From positions 1-64,000 of the forward strand of contig JBBQAA010000030.1 of the NCBI GenBank assembly GCA_038276395.1: DNA of 64,000 nt, written 5' to 3'. The position numbers were made by a program, and so were the translations under genes. The notes beneath the pieces are model-generated. The model ran no database searches, was not told the DNA's origin, and saw only the letters and a list, made by a program, of their open reading frames with translations. Position 1 is the stretch's first letter. Each line of letters starts with the position of its first letter. Origin of the DNA: JBBQAA01 sp038276395. GTDB lineage: Bacteria > Actinomycetota > Thermoleophilia > Solirubrobacterales > Solirubrobacteraceae. Positions 57,147 through 64,000 of the stretch are shown here, piece after piece.

Positions 57147-57932
57147 CTACGGGCCGAGCTCGGCGGCGACCACGCCGGCGAACGCCTCCTGAGCCTCCCG
57201 CGTGTGCGGACCCGGCGCGGCGGGCAGCTCCCGCCCGTCGATCGCCCTGACGGCCTGCACCTCGCGCGTGGTCGAGGCCAGGAACGCCTCCTCCGCGCCG
57301 GTGAGGTCGTCGAGCGGCGTCTCGTGCTCGACCGCGTCCAGGGCGCCCATGAGGCGTCGCCGGGTGATCGAGTCGAGGATGTGGTCGGAGAGCGGCGGCG
57401 TGCGGAGCTCCCCCTCCCCGACCCAGAAGAACGCCGAGGTCGGGGCCTCGAGCACGCGCCCGTGGGGCGTCACGAGGAGCGCCTCGTCCGCGCCCCGCTC
57501 CTCGGCCACGCGGGTGGCCAGGCGGTTCGCCGCGTAGGAGAGCGACTTGATGCCGTCGAGGATCCGCGTCGGCGCGAAGGTGACGGTGGCCAGCGTGATC
57601 GCACGGGAGAAGTCCGGCAACGGCTCGAAGTAGGAGATCCGCCTCCCGCCGCGGGTGAGCATGACACGCATCGCGCCCTCGGCGTCCTCGGCCTCGGCGG
57701 TCTCGAGCAGGGCCTCGATGTCGGCCCGCACGGCGGATATGTCCATCTCGAGCTTCAGCCCCGAGGCCGACCCCTGCAGGCGCTTCAGATGATCCTCGAG
57801 CGCGAAGGGCCGCCCACCGTAGAGCCGCATGACCTCGAAGGCGCCGTCTCCGCGCACGAGCCCCTCGTCGAGCACGGAGATCGTCGCCTCCGCGGCGGGC
57901 AGGATCGTGCCGTCGACGCAGGCGTTGGGCAT
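57147..57932 (-). CDS. Class IV PLP-dependent aminotransferase / aminodeoxychorismate lyase-like
   Basis: 261 aa. The fold begins ACVDGTILPAAEATISVLDEGLVRGDGAFEV. The PLP Lys is in DGIKSLSYAANRLATR, and Glu in EAPTSAFFWV contacts the pyridine ring. Sequence does not separate branched-chain, D-amino-acid and PabC activities. The ATG lies eight bases after TAGCCT. Confidence 0.85.
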   Translation of the reverse strand: MPNACVDGTILPAAEATISVLDEGLVRGDGAFEVMRLYGGRPFALEDHLKRLQGSASGLKLEMDISAVRADIEALLETAEAEDAEGAMRVMLTRGGRRISYFEPLPDFSRAITLATVTFAPTRILDGIKSLSYAANRLATRVAEERGADEALLVTPHGRVLEAPTSAFFWVGEGELRTPPLSDHILDSITRRRLMGALDAVEHETPLDDLTGAEEAFLASTTREVQAVRAIDGRELPAAPGPHTREAQEAFAGVVAAELGP

Positions 57933-57939
57933 GGCGGGG

Positions 57940-57945
57940 AGGCTA
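57940..57945 (-). promoter_or_regulatory. -10 hexamer of the class IV aminotransferase operon
   Basis: Minus-strand TAGCCT (57945-57940), eight bases before ATG 57932. Confidence 0.5.
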
Positions 57946-57989
57946 ACGGGTGGGGGACCCCCGGCGCGGTCGGCGGGCGCGCCCGCCCC

Positions 57990-59384
57990 TCAGCCCGCGC
58001 CCGACCCGTTCGCGGTCCCGCTCGACGACCCCGCCCCCGCCTCCTCGCCCGAGTTCTTGACGGGCTCGCCGCGATACGGGCCCGGCTTCGGCCGGGGCTT
58101 CCCGCCCGGGAAGGCGAGGCGCGCGATCGTCCGGTGCACCGAGCCGAGCTGCCTGCCGAAGGGCCCCGTGTTGTAGGGCAGCTCGTAGCGCTCGCAGATC
58201 TCCCGCACGCGCGGGGCGATCTCGCCGTAGCGCGTGGAGGGCATGTCCGGGTAGAGGTGGTGCTCGACCTGGTAGCCGAGGTTCCCGCTCATCACGTGGA
58301 AGAACGGCGAGCCCTCGATGTTCGCCGCGCCGAGGAGCTGGCGGACGTAGCGGGCCCCGCGGCTCTCGTCCTCCGTCTCCTCCACCGAGAACGTGTAGGT
58401 CTGGTCGGGGAAGTGGCCGCAGAAGATGATCGAGTGCGACCACACGTTGCGGATGATGTTGGCGATGAGGTTCGCCCTCAGCGTGTTGCGAAACGGCGTG
58501 CGGAACGACCGCAGGGCGACGAGCTCTGAGAGCACGGTCTGCGAGGTGCGCTGCCGACGCGGCAGCCGCCGCCGCGCGCGGAGGGCCAGGCGCCCCACGC
58601 GACCCTCGGGCTCGGGCGCGCGCTGCACTCCCGCGGCCGCGAGCGCGGCGTCGAAGCCGACGCCGAGCAGGCCGCTGAGCAGCGGGAAGGCGATGTAGTC
58701 CTTGACCACCTGGTCGCGCGCCTTGCCCCCCATGCCCACGAGCTGGCGGCGGAGCTCCTTCATGTCCTTCTCGCCGGCGCGGATCGCGTCGAAGTCGAGG
58801 TCGTGCGCGGCCACGCCCCACTCGAAGCCGGCCATCAGCAGCAGGTTGTAGAACGGCTGCAGGAGGTAGACCGGGTGCCACTTCTGGTGCGGGTCGATCC
58901 GCATGATCTCGTAGCCGAGGTCGCGGTCCTTGCCGCGGATGTTCGTGTAGGTGTGGTGGACGTAGTTGTGGGAGTGCTTCCACGCCTCCGAGGTCGAGGC
59001 CGTGTCCCAGTCCCAGGCGGCGGAGTTGATGACCGGGTCGTTCATCCAGTCCCACTGGCCGTGCAGGACGTTGTGGCCGATCTCCATGTTCTCGAGGATC
59101 TTGGCCGCGCCGAGCGTGGCCGTGCCCACCGCCCACGGGATCCGCCAGCGGGAGAAGAACAGCTCGAGGCGGGCGAGCAGGACGAGCCGGCGATGCAGCC
59201 CGATGACGCCACGGATGTACTTGGCGTCGCGCTCGCCGAGGTCGTCCTTGACCTCGTCGTGCAGGGCGTCGAACTCCTTCCCGAGCTGCTCGATCTGCTC
59301 CGGGGTGAGGCGATGGAGCGGGTTCTCGGCGTCCTCGTCGAACGTGCGGGCGGAGGCGCCGGGGGTCGTGGCGGGGGCGTTCAT
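57990..59384 (-). CDS. Membrane fatty acid desaturase (DesA3/DesB-like)
   Basis: 464 aa. The three His boxes are HNVLH (about 104-108), HSHNYVHH (about 136-143) and QVEHH near 390, which bind the di-iron centre. Hydrophobic segments flank them. A disordered Gly/Ser tail ends the protein. It introduces a double bond in acyl-CoA or phospholipid acyl chains, using electrons from the reductase encoded directly upstream. Confidence 0.93.
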   Translation of the reverse strand: MNAPATTPGASARTFDEDAENPLHRLTPEQIEQLGKEFDALHDEVKDDLGERDAKYIRGVIGLHRRLVLLARLELFFSRWRIPWAVGTATLGAAKILENMEIGHNVLHGQWDWMNDPVINSAAWDWDTASTSEAWKHSHNYVHHTYTNIRGKDRDLGYEIMRIDPHQKWHPVYLLQPFYNLLLMAGFEWGVAAHDLDFDAIRAGEKDMKELRRQLVGMGGKARDQVVKDYIAFPLLSGLLGVGFDAALAAAGVQRAPEPEGRVGRLALRARRRLPRRQRTSQTVLSELVALRSFRTPFRNTLRANLIANIIRNVWSHSIIFCGHFPDQTYTFSVEETEDESRGARYVRQLLGAANIEGSPFFHVMSGNLGYQVEHHLYPDMPSTRYGEIAPRVREICERYELPYNTGPFGRQLGSVHRTIARLAFPGGKPRPKPGPYRGEPVKNSGEEAGAGSSSGTANGSGAG

Positions 59385-59420
59385 GGGCTCTGGTGTTTCC
59401 TTGGTCGGGGACTGGTGGTC

Positions 59421-60521
59421 TCAGAGGGCGATCTCGACGGCGCCCTCGGGGGCGTTGATGCAGGTGCGGACGAGCTCTCCGTCCTGGCCGTGCACCTTGC
59501 CCGTGCGCAGGTCGCGCAGGCGGCCCGAGACGAGCTCGCCCGTGCAGGTGTGGCAGATCCCCTCGCGGCAGCCGAAGGGCAGCGCGGCGCCGGCCTCCTC
59601 GCCGGCGACGAGGATGGGCTGCGAGCCGTCGGACTCGGCCTCGATGTCGCTCTTCGTGAAGCGGACACTCCCGCCCTCGCCCTGCTCGGCGTCGCCGTCC
59701 ATGATCTTCGGCTGGAAGCGCTCCATGTGCAGGCGCTCGGGGTCCCCCTCCGCCTCCCACCACTCGGCCAGCGCGTCGAGCAGGTCGCCCGGGCCGGAGA
59801 CGAAGGCCTCGCGCTCGCGCCAGTCCGGGCAGAGCGCGTCGAGGTCCGCGGGCGTAAGGCGCGGCCTCGCGCCGGTGTGGTGCTCGTGGAGGGAGAAGCC
59901 CTCGTGGCGCTCGTGGAGCGTGCGCAGCTCGGCGCCGAAGATGACGTCCTCGCTGTCACGCGCGGAGTGGATGTGCACGGCGTCCTTCAGCTCGCCGGCG
60001 TGGGCCAGGTAGCGGAGCATGGACATGACCGGCGTGATCCCGCTACCCGCGGAGAGGAAGAGCATCCGCTCGGGCAGCTCGTCGGGCAGGACGAACTCGC
60101 CCTCGACGCCGCCGAGGCCGACGAGCGTGCCGACCCGGCCCTGTGTGACGAGCGCCGGGGTGACCTTCCCCTCGGACACGAGCTTTGGCGTGATCGAGAT
60201 CCAGCCGTCCGCGCGCTGGGGGTCGGAGGTCAGGGAGTAGGCCCGCCAGTGGCGGATGCCGTCGACGTCGATCCCGACCCGCAGGTACTGGCCGGGCTCG
60301 TGGCCCTCCCACTCGTAGCCCGGGCGGATGAGGATCGTCACCGCGTCCGGCGACTCGCGCGTGACCCGCTCGATCCGCCCGCGTAGCTCGCGCGTCGACC
60401 ACAGCGGGTTGATGAGCTCGAGGTAGTCGTCCGGGAGCAGCGGCGAAGTGAACGCGCGGACGGCGTTCAGCAGCCGCCGGCGGCGGGCGGAGACCTTGGG
60501 CGGGGCGCCACGTTCAGCCAT
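59421..60521 (-). CDS. Ferredoxin-NADP reductase fused to 2Fe-2S ferredoxin, desaturase partner
   Basis: 366 aa. FAD domain RHWRAYSLTSDP, NAD domain FLSAGSGITPVMSMLRYL, and a C-terminal plant-type ferredoxin with FGCREGICHTC plus RTCI. This is the Rv3230c/DesC type of electron donor to DesA3/DesB desaturases. It heads a two-gene operon with a strong promoter under a TetR operator. Confidence 0.92.
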   Translation of the reverse strand: MAERGAPPKVSARRRRLLNAVRAFTSPLLPDDYLELINPLWSTRELRGRIERVTRESPDAVTILIRPGYEWEGHEPGQYLRVGIDVDGIRHWRAYSLTSDPQRADGWISITPKLVSEGKVTPALVTQGRVGTLVGLGGVEGEFVLPDELPERMLFLSAGSGITPVMSMLRYLAHAGELKDAVHIHSARDSEDVIFGAELRTLHERHEGFSLHEHHTGARPRLTPADLDALCPDWREREAFVSGPGDLLDALAEWWEAEGDPERLHMERFQPKIMDGDAEQGEGGSVRFTKSDIEAESDGSQPILVAGEEAGAALPFGCREGICHTCTGELVSGRLRDLRTGKVHGQDGELVRTCINAPEGAVEIAL

Positions 60522-60532
60522 TCGAGCGACCT

Positions 60533-60562
60533 ATCGTAACGCCCGCTGAGAACGCCTGTCAA
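60533..60562 (-). promoter_or_regulatory. Promoter of the desaturase operon
   Basis: Consensus -35 TTGACA (60562-60557), an 18-base spacer and -10 TACGAT (60538-60533), 12 bases before the ATG at 60521. It is the best sigma-70-like promoter in the window. Confidence 0.7.
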
Positions 60563-60575
60563 CAAATGGTTCTCA
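60547..60575. promoter_or_regulatory. Inverted-repeat operator for the TetR regulator
   Basis: TGAGAAC (60547-60553) and GTTCTCA (60569-60575) form a perfect 7-bp inverted repeat, 22 bp centre to centre. It brackets the desaturase -35. The right half also covers the presumed -35 of tetR, so one repressor could control both directions. Confidence 0.6.
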
Positions 60576-60607
60576 AGTATGGCCGGAGAGGGTTAGAGTG
60601 GCGGGTG

Positions 60608-61330
60608 ATGGCCACGTCCGCCAGGCCCCGGCGCGAGACCCGCGAGCGCCAACTCGTGAGCGCGACGCGCTCGCTGTTCGACACGCGCGGCGTGGGCGAC
60701 GTGCCGATCGAGGAGATCGCCCGCTCGGTCGGCATCGCCCGCGGGCTCATCTACCGCGTCTTCTCCTCCAAGGAGGAGCTGTTCGTCCTCACCGTGACCG
60801 ACTACCTGGCCGAGCTCGGCGACTCCCTCGAGGCCGCCGCCGGTGACCCGGAGGCCGACCCCGTGGGCGCGCTCAGGCGGGTGACCGAGGCCTACGCGGC
60901 CTACGGCGCTCGCTATCCGGCCTTCCTCGATGCCTCGATCGGGCTCATGCGCCGCCCGGCGGGTGAGCTCCACGCGATCGTCTCCGAGTCGGTGTGGCTT
61001 CGCCTCGGCCAGGGCATGGCGCGCTGCCTCGAGCAGGTCGCGCGCGTCGTGCGGGCGGGCAAGGACGCTGGTCGCTTCGAGGTCGAGGACCCGGACTACG
61101 TCGCCAACGCGCTGTGGACCCAGGGCCTCGGGCTCATGCACCTGGCGCGGATCCGCGTCGGCGTCCGCCAGCTCGCCCCGGGGATCCCCGAGGTCTTCCC
61201 GGTGGACCCGGACGAAGTCCGGCGCACCTGTGTGGCCCACGCGCTGGCGGTGGTGGGGGCGCGCGAGCGGGGCGCGGCCGGCGGGTCGTCGGGTGGAAGC
61301 GCGGGGGCGCGGGTCCAGGAGGGGGAGTAG
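60608..61330 (+). CDS. TetR-family regulator (DesT-like by context)
   Basis: 240 aa. N-terminal HTH ETRERQLVSATRSLFDTRGVGDVPIEEIARSVGIARGLIYRVFSSKEELF is clearly TetR. The ligand domain is not specific by eye. Divergence from a desaturase and its reductase parallels DesT of Pseudomonas aeruginosa, which senses unsaturated/saturated acyl-CoA ratios. ATG 60608 lies nine bases after TAGAGT (60594-60599). Confidence 0.85.
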   Translation: MATSARPRRETRERQLVSATRSLFDTRGVGDVPIEEIARSVGIARGLIYRVFSSKEELFVLTVTDYLAELGDSLEAAAGDPEADPVGALRRVTEAYAAYGARYPAFLDASIGLMRRPAGELHAIVSESVWLRLGQGMARCLEQVARVVRAGKDAGRFEVEDPDYVANALWTQGLGLMHLARIRVGVRQLAPGIPEVFPVDPDEVRRTCVAHALAVVGARERGAAGGSSGGSAGARVQEGE

Positions 61331-61560
61331 GACGGCTTCATCTCTCCCGCCGGTAGTTCTGTCCATGCGCGCCGCCCCGACCGCTCCGTGGACAGTTACG
61401 TCGGCCTGTTGAGCATTCCTGTCCACGGCGGTCAGCGCGGCGGCGACTGGACCCGGGTTGGCGTCGCCGCCTCATCACGCTGCGCGACGGCGTACTTCGC
61501 GACGGCGTGGGCGCCGCCGTCGCGGCTGTCTCTCGCGCCTGAGCTCGGGCGCTCAGACGA
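61331..61560. other. Intergenic region with CTGTCCA repeats
   Basis: 230 bp between tetR and tRNA-Lys. CTGTCCA occurs at 61359-61365 and 61419-61425 and inverted (TGGACAG) at 61389-61395, spaced about 30 bp apart. No ORF is supported. Confidence 0.4.
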
Positions 61561-61633
<73 letters not shown>

Positions 61634-61672
61634 GGGAACGGCGATCGAGTCTACCCACCGGCGGTGAGCCCG

Positions 61673-62356
61673 CTAGCGGGCGACCGGGGCCGCGCCGCCG
61701 CCCGCGTTGGTGCCGAGGGAGGCACCGGTCCCGGCCTTCTTGGCGGCGTCGATCTGGGCCTTGACGGTGGCCCGGTTCTGCTTCGTGGCCTTGGCGACCG
61801 CCTCCCGGGCGGCTAGGTCCCCGAGGCGCGTCTGCCCGGCCGCGTAGGCGCCGAGGGCGAGGTTGCGGAAGGTGGCCAGGGACGGCCGGGCCTGCGCCAC
61901 GATCTGCAGCGCGGCGGAGCGGTCGGTCGGGCGGCTCAGGCCGTCGGTGTCGAACACGTTGGCCATGAGCTGGGCGGCGTTCGGGTCGATCGTCTTCGGC
62001 TTGAGGCCGAGGTAGTGGCTCCAGGCGCGCGCGGCCTCGGGTAGCTCCTGCTTCCCCTTCGCGGTGTAGGTGCCCGTCGTCAGGTCGACCTCGGCGTTGG
62101 CCGCTGCCCGTTTCGTGTAGGCGAGCCACGCCCCGGCGTCCCGCGGGTTGGCCTGCGCGCGCTTGCGGGCGGAGGAGACGAGCGTGTTGGTCGAGGTCCC
62201 GCCGCTCGAGGTGCCGTTGTTGTCCTGGTTGAAGAGCCCGACGCCGGTGCCGCCCACGCCGAAGAGCACGAGGCCCCCGCCCATGAGCACGGCGAGGCCG
62301 AGGTAGATCCCCTGCACGGTGCGGCGGCGGCCCCGGCCGCGGAGGTCGAAGAGCAT
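61673..62356 (-). CDS. Membrane-anchored TPR-like protein of unknown function
   Basis: 227 aa. Basic N-terminus, one helix (about 17-36), a Ser/Thr/Asn linker, then alpha-helical repeats resembling tetratricopeptides (NPRDAGAWLAYTKRAA, EAARAWSHYLGLKP, RNLALGAYAAGQTRLGDLAAREAV). It starts 6 bp after tatC, so it probably belongs to the tat operon. Its role in export is conjecture. Confidence 0.7.
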   Translation of the reverse strand: MLFDLRGRGRRRTVQGIYLGLAVLMGGGLVLFGVGGTGVGLFNQDNNGTSSGGTSTNTLVSSARKRAQANPRDAGAWLAYTKRAAANAEVDLTTGTYTAKGKQELPEAARAWSHYLGLKPKTIDPNAAQLMANVFDTDGLSRPTDRSAALQIVAQARPSLATFRNLALGAYAAGQTRLGDLAAREAVAKATKQNRATVKAQIDAAKKAGTGASLGTNAGGGAAPVAR

Positions 62357-62362
62357 GGGCGG

Positions 62363-63394
62363 TCAGTCCTCGGGTTCGTCGGCGAAGCCAGCCAGGAAGT
62401 CCGCGGCGTCCTCGTCCTCGTCCTCGGTCAGCTCGTCGTCATCCTCGAACGGGTCGGCGGGCGGCCGGTCCTTCGGTACGAGCAGAATACTGACGCCGTA
62501 GAGGAGGATCAGCGGCACCATCTCGAGCAGCGTGGTCACCGGATCGACGCCCGGCAGGGCGGCCGCCAGCACCGCGATGATGACGATCCCGTAGCGCCAG
62601 TTGCGCAGCAGGAACCCGCGCGTGAGGATCCCCGCGCGGCCGAGCACGAACGCGCCGATCGGGATCTGGAAGAAGAGCCCGAGCGCGCCCAGGGTGAAGA
62701 CGGCGAACTTGTAGTAGTCCTTGGCCTGGATGAGGACGTCGAAGCTCGAGTTGTTGAAGTTCTGCAGGAACTTGATCGCGGGCGGGAGGACCAGCTCGTA
62801 GCCGAAGACGACCCCGGTGACGAACAGCAACGGGACGGCGAGCATGAGCGGCAGCGCGATCCGCCGCTCGTTGGGCGAGAACGCCGGGACGACGAAGGCA
62901 TAGAGCTGGTAGAGCAGGACGGGCAGCGCGAAGAGCAGGCCGAAGTAGAAGGCGATCGTCACGGTCACCGTGAAGGGCTCGCCGACTCCGGTGGTGATGG
63001 GGCGGCGGCGGGGCACGGTGGCGGGCAGGACCTTCGCCTCGCGCGCCTTGTCCGCGGCGAGCAGGCTGAACGCCCGCCGGACGGGGGGAGCGAGGCTCCG
63101 GTCGTCGGCGAGCAGGAGGAAGTGCCTGCGCTCGGAGAGCGCGATCCTCCGCTGCTCGACCTGGGCGCAGCCGACGGCGGCCAGGCGGCCCTTGCCGCAG
63201 TTCTGCGCGCTCGGAGTCGAGTTCTCGAGCGGGGTGTTCAGCAGGTCGAGCAGCCGGCCGTTCTGCCAGAAGCAGATGCCGAAGGTGATGGCGAGCGTGA
63301 TCCCGATGACGAAGAGCCGTGAGCGCAGCTCGTCGAGGTGATCGACGACCGAGAGGCGATCCTCGTGATCGATGGGCCGCAGGCGGGTGGCCAT
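62363..63394 (-). CDS. tatC: Sec-independent protein translocase TatC with enlarged first outer loop
   Basis: 343 aa against about 250 normally. VVDHLDELRSRLF starts the conserved N-tail. Helix 1 is about 27-45. The first outer loop runs about 46-140, roughly 60 residues longer than usual, and has two Cys (66 and 76). GVGEPFTVTVTIAFYFGL then resumes the family pattern through helix 6. An acidic tail (EDDDELTEDEDEDAADF) follows. It recognises twin-arginine signal peptides. Confidence 0.93.
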   Translation of the reverse strand: MATRLRPIDHEDRLSVVDHLDELRSRLFVIGITLAITFGICFWQNGRLLDLLNTPLENSTPSAQNCGKGRLAAVGCAQVEQRRIALSERRHFLLLADDRSLAPPVRRAFSLLAADKAREAKVLPATVPRRRPITTGVGEPFTVTVTIAFYFGLLFALPVLLYQLYAFVVPAFSPNERRIALPLMLAVPLLFVTGVVFGYELVLPPAIKFLQNFNNSSFDVLIQAKDYYKFAVFTLGALGLFFQIPIGAFVLGRAGILTRGFLLRNWRYGIVIIAVLAAALPGVDPVTTLLEMVPLILLYGVSILLVPKDRPPADPFEDDDELTEDEDEDAADFLAGFADEPED

Positions 63395-63399
63395 GGCTT

Positions 63400-63609
63400 C
63401 TAGCGGGGCGGCTTCGGGGCGGGCTCGCCGTCCGGGCTCTCGAGGCTCTCCGCTTTCTCGTCGTCGCCGCCGGTGACTGAGTGCTTGAACTCGCGCATCC
63501 CCCGCCCGAGCTGCTTGCCGAGGCCGGGCAGGCGCTTCGGGCCCAGCACGAGCAGGACGATGAGGAGGACGAGCAGGAGCTCGGGGATGCCGACGGAGCC
63601 GCTGAACAT
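63400..63609 (-). CDS. tatA: Sec-independent translocase TatA/TatB-type subunit
   Basis: 69 aa. IPELLLVLLIVLLVLGPKRLPGLGKQLGRGMREFK gives the single helix, the FGP-like hinge (LGP) and the amphipathic helix. It forms the Tat pore with TatC, 5 bp downstream. TAGCCT (minus strand, 63624-63619) lies ten bases before the ATG. Confidence 0.93.
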   Translation of the reverse strand: MFSGSVGIPELLLVLLIVLLVLGPKRLPGLGKQLGRGMREFKHSVTGGDDEKAESLESPDGEPAPKPPR

Positions 63610-63710
63610 GACCGGTGAAGGCTAGTACGCGTCCACCGGCGTCCTGGACGCCCGGCGACCGCGCTCAAGTCGCGCGCGCGCCCGGCCGATGCGTTGCGGG
63701 AGCCCGCGCC

Positions 63711-64000
63711 ATGAACCCGCTCGACCGCCCCACTGTGCGCCGCGTCCTACTTCCCTCGGGGAAGACGATCGAGGTCGTCTACTTCGACGGCGCCACCCCC
63801 GGGGCCTCGCCGTCGACCGCCACGCCCGCGCAGGAGACCGGCGGCCTGCACCTCTGCACCCGCTGCGGCTCGCCCACGGTCCACCCGCTCGACTGGCAGG
63901 AGGCGGGCGCCGAGCACTGGGAGATCACCCTGCGCTGCCCCAACTGCCTCCACACCGAAACCGGCATCTTCGCCCAGGAGCTCGTCGAGCGCCTGGAGGA
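63711..64000 (+). CDS. Zinc-ribbon protein of unknown function (partial, runs off the right edge)
   Basis: At least 96 residues. After VRRVLLPSGKTIEVVYF comes CTRCGSPTVHPLDWQEAG and then CPNCLHTETGIF, two CxxC knuckles about 28 residues apart. This is a typical zinc ribbon. The end is not in the window. GC3 is strong and GGGAG lies upstream of ATG 63711. Confidence 0.7.
   Translation, partial: MNPLDRPTVRRVLLPSGKTIEVVYFDGATPGASPSTATPAQETGGLHLCTRCGSPTVHPLDWQEAGAEHWEITLRCPNCLHTETGIFAQELVERLE

Overview
The window is dense, very GC-rich (roughly 70% or more) bacterial chromosome from an actinobacterium, most likely class Thermoleophilia (Solirubrobacterales-like). This lineage call is an inference. 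It rests on GC3 bias, frequent GTG/TTG starts, the rpsF-ssb-rpsR-rplI-dnaB block, ccm-type cytochrome c assembly fused to a heme operon, TreT beside a GT20 enzyme, and an MpaB-type oxygenase. Nearly everything is chromosomal core. I see no prophage, insertion sequence, integrase, rRNA or CRISPR array. The only clear gene decay is a VapC-like remnant near 4.4 kb.

Layout. 0.2-4.1 kb (minus): M20 hydrolase, nicotinate phosphoribosyltransferase and a short FtsH in one overlapping operon. 4.3-9.0 kb: VapC remnant, RarA, an aldehyde dehydrogenase-like pseudoenzyme, PilT, MpaB-type oxygenase. 9.0-18.2 kb (plus): a long cofactor run, siroheme dehydrogenase, moaC, mogA, ccmABCD, hemA, hemC, cobA-hemD fusion, SAM hydrolase and birA. 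18.2-25.1 kb: SF2 helicase, TlpA-like lipoprotein, GNAT, GalT-like transferase, aldo/keto reductase, dtd and a hypothetical. 25.1-31.3 kb (minus): a complete five-gene peptide ABC importer. 31.4-41.4 kb: tRNA-Arg(CCT), pyrE, L,D-transpeptidase, CPBP protease, HAD phosphatase, bifunctional PBP, infA, thiL, FlgM-like protein, sortase and a degenerate M28-type membrane protein. 41.4-47.6 kb (plus): two-component system with an HtrA protease, then TreT and a GT20 synthase. 48.0-53.7 kb (plus): rpsF, ssb, rpsR, rplI, dnaB, a DnaC-like ATPase and purA. 53.7-57.9 kb (minus): a nucleotide-sugar and surface-glycan operon. 58.0-61.3 kb: desaturase, ferredoxin reductase and a divergent TetR regulator. 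61.5-63.6 kb (minus): tRNA-Lys(CTT), a TPR-like protein, tatC and tatA. A zinc-ribbon gene runs off the right edge.

How it works together. Tetrapyrrole, molybdopterin and cytochrome c genes are physically coupled, consistent with joint supply of cofactors for respiratory or assimilatory redox enzymes. The desaturase, its reductase and the TetR gene form a DesT-like membrane-fluidity module with a visible inverted-repeat operator. The envelope genes (PBP, L,D-transpeptidase, sortase, HtrA, Tat, nucleotide sugars) form several neighbouring but separate operons.

The most unusual signal is transcriptional. Start codon after start codon is preceded, at 7 to 11 bases, by a TANNNT-like -10 hexamer and usually no ribosome-binding site. 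This implies pervasive leaderless mRNA. At two divergent gene pairs the two -10 hexamers overlap on opposite strands, so one roughly 8-bp site appears to fire both ways. In two places the TAG stop codon of one gene is also the first half of the next gene's -10.
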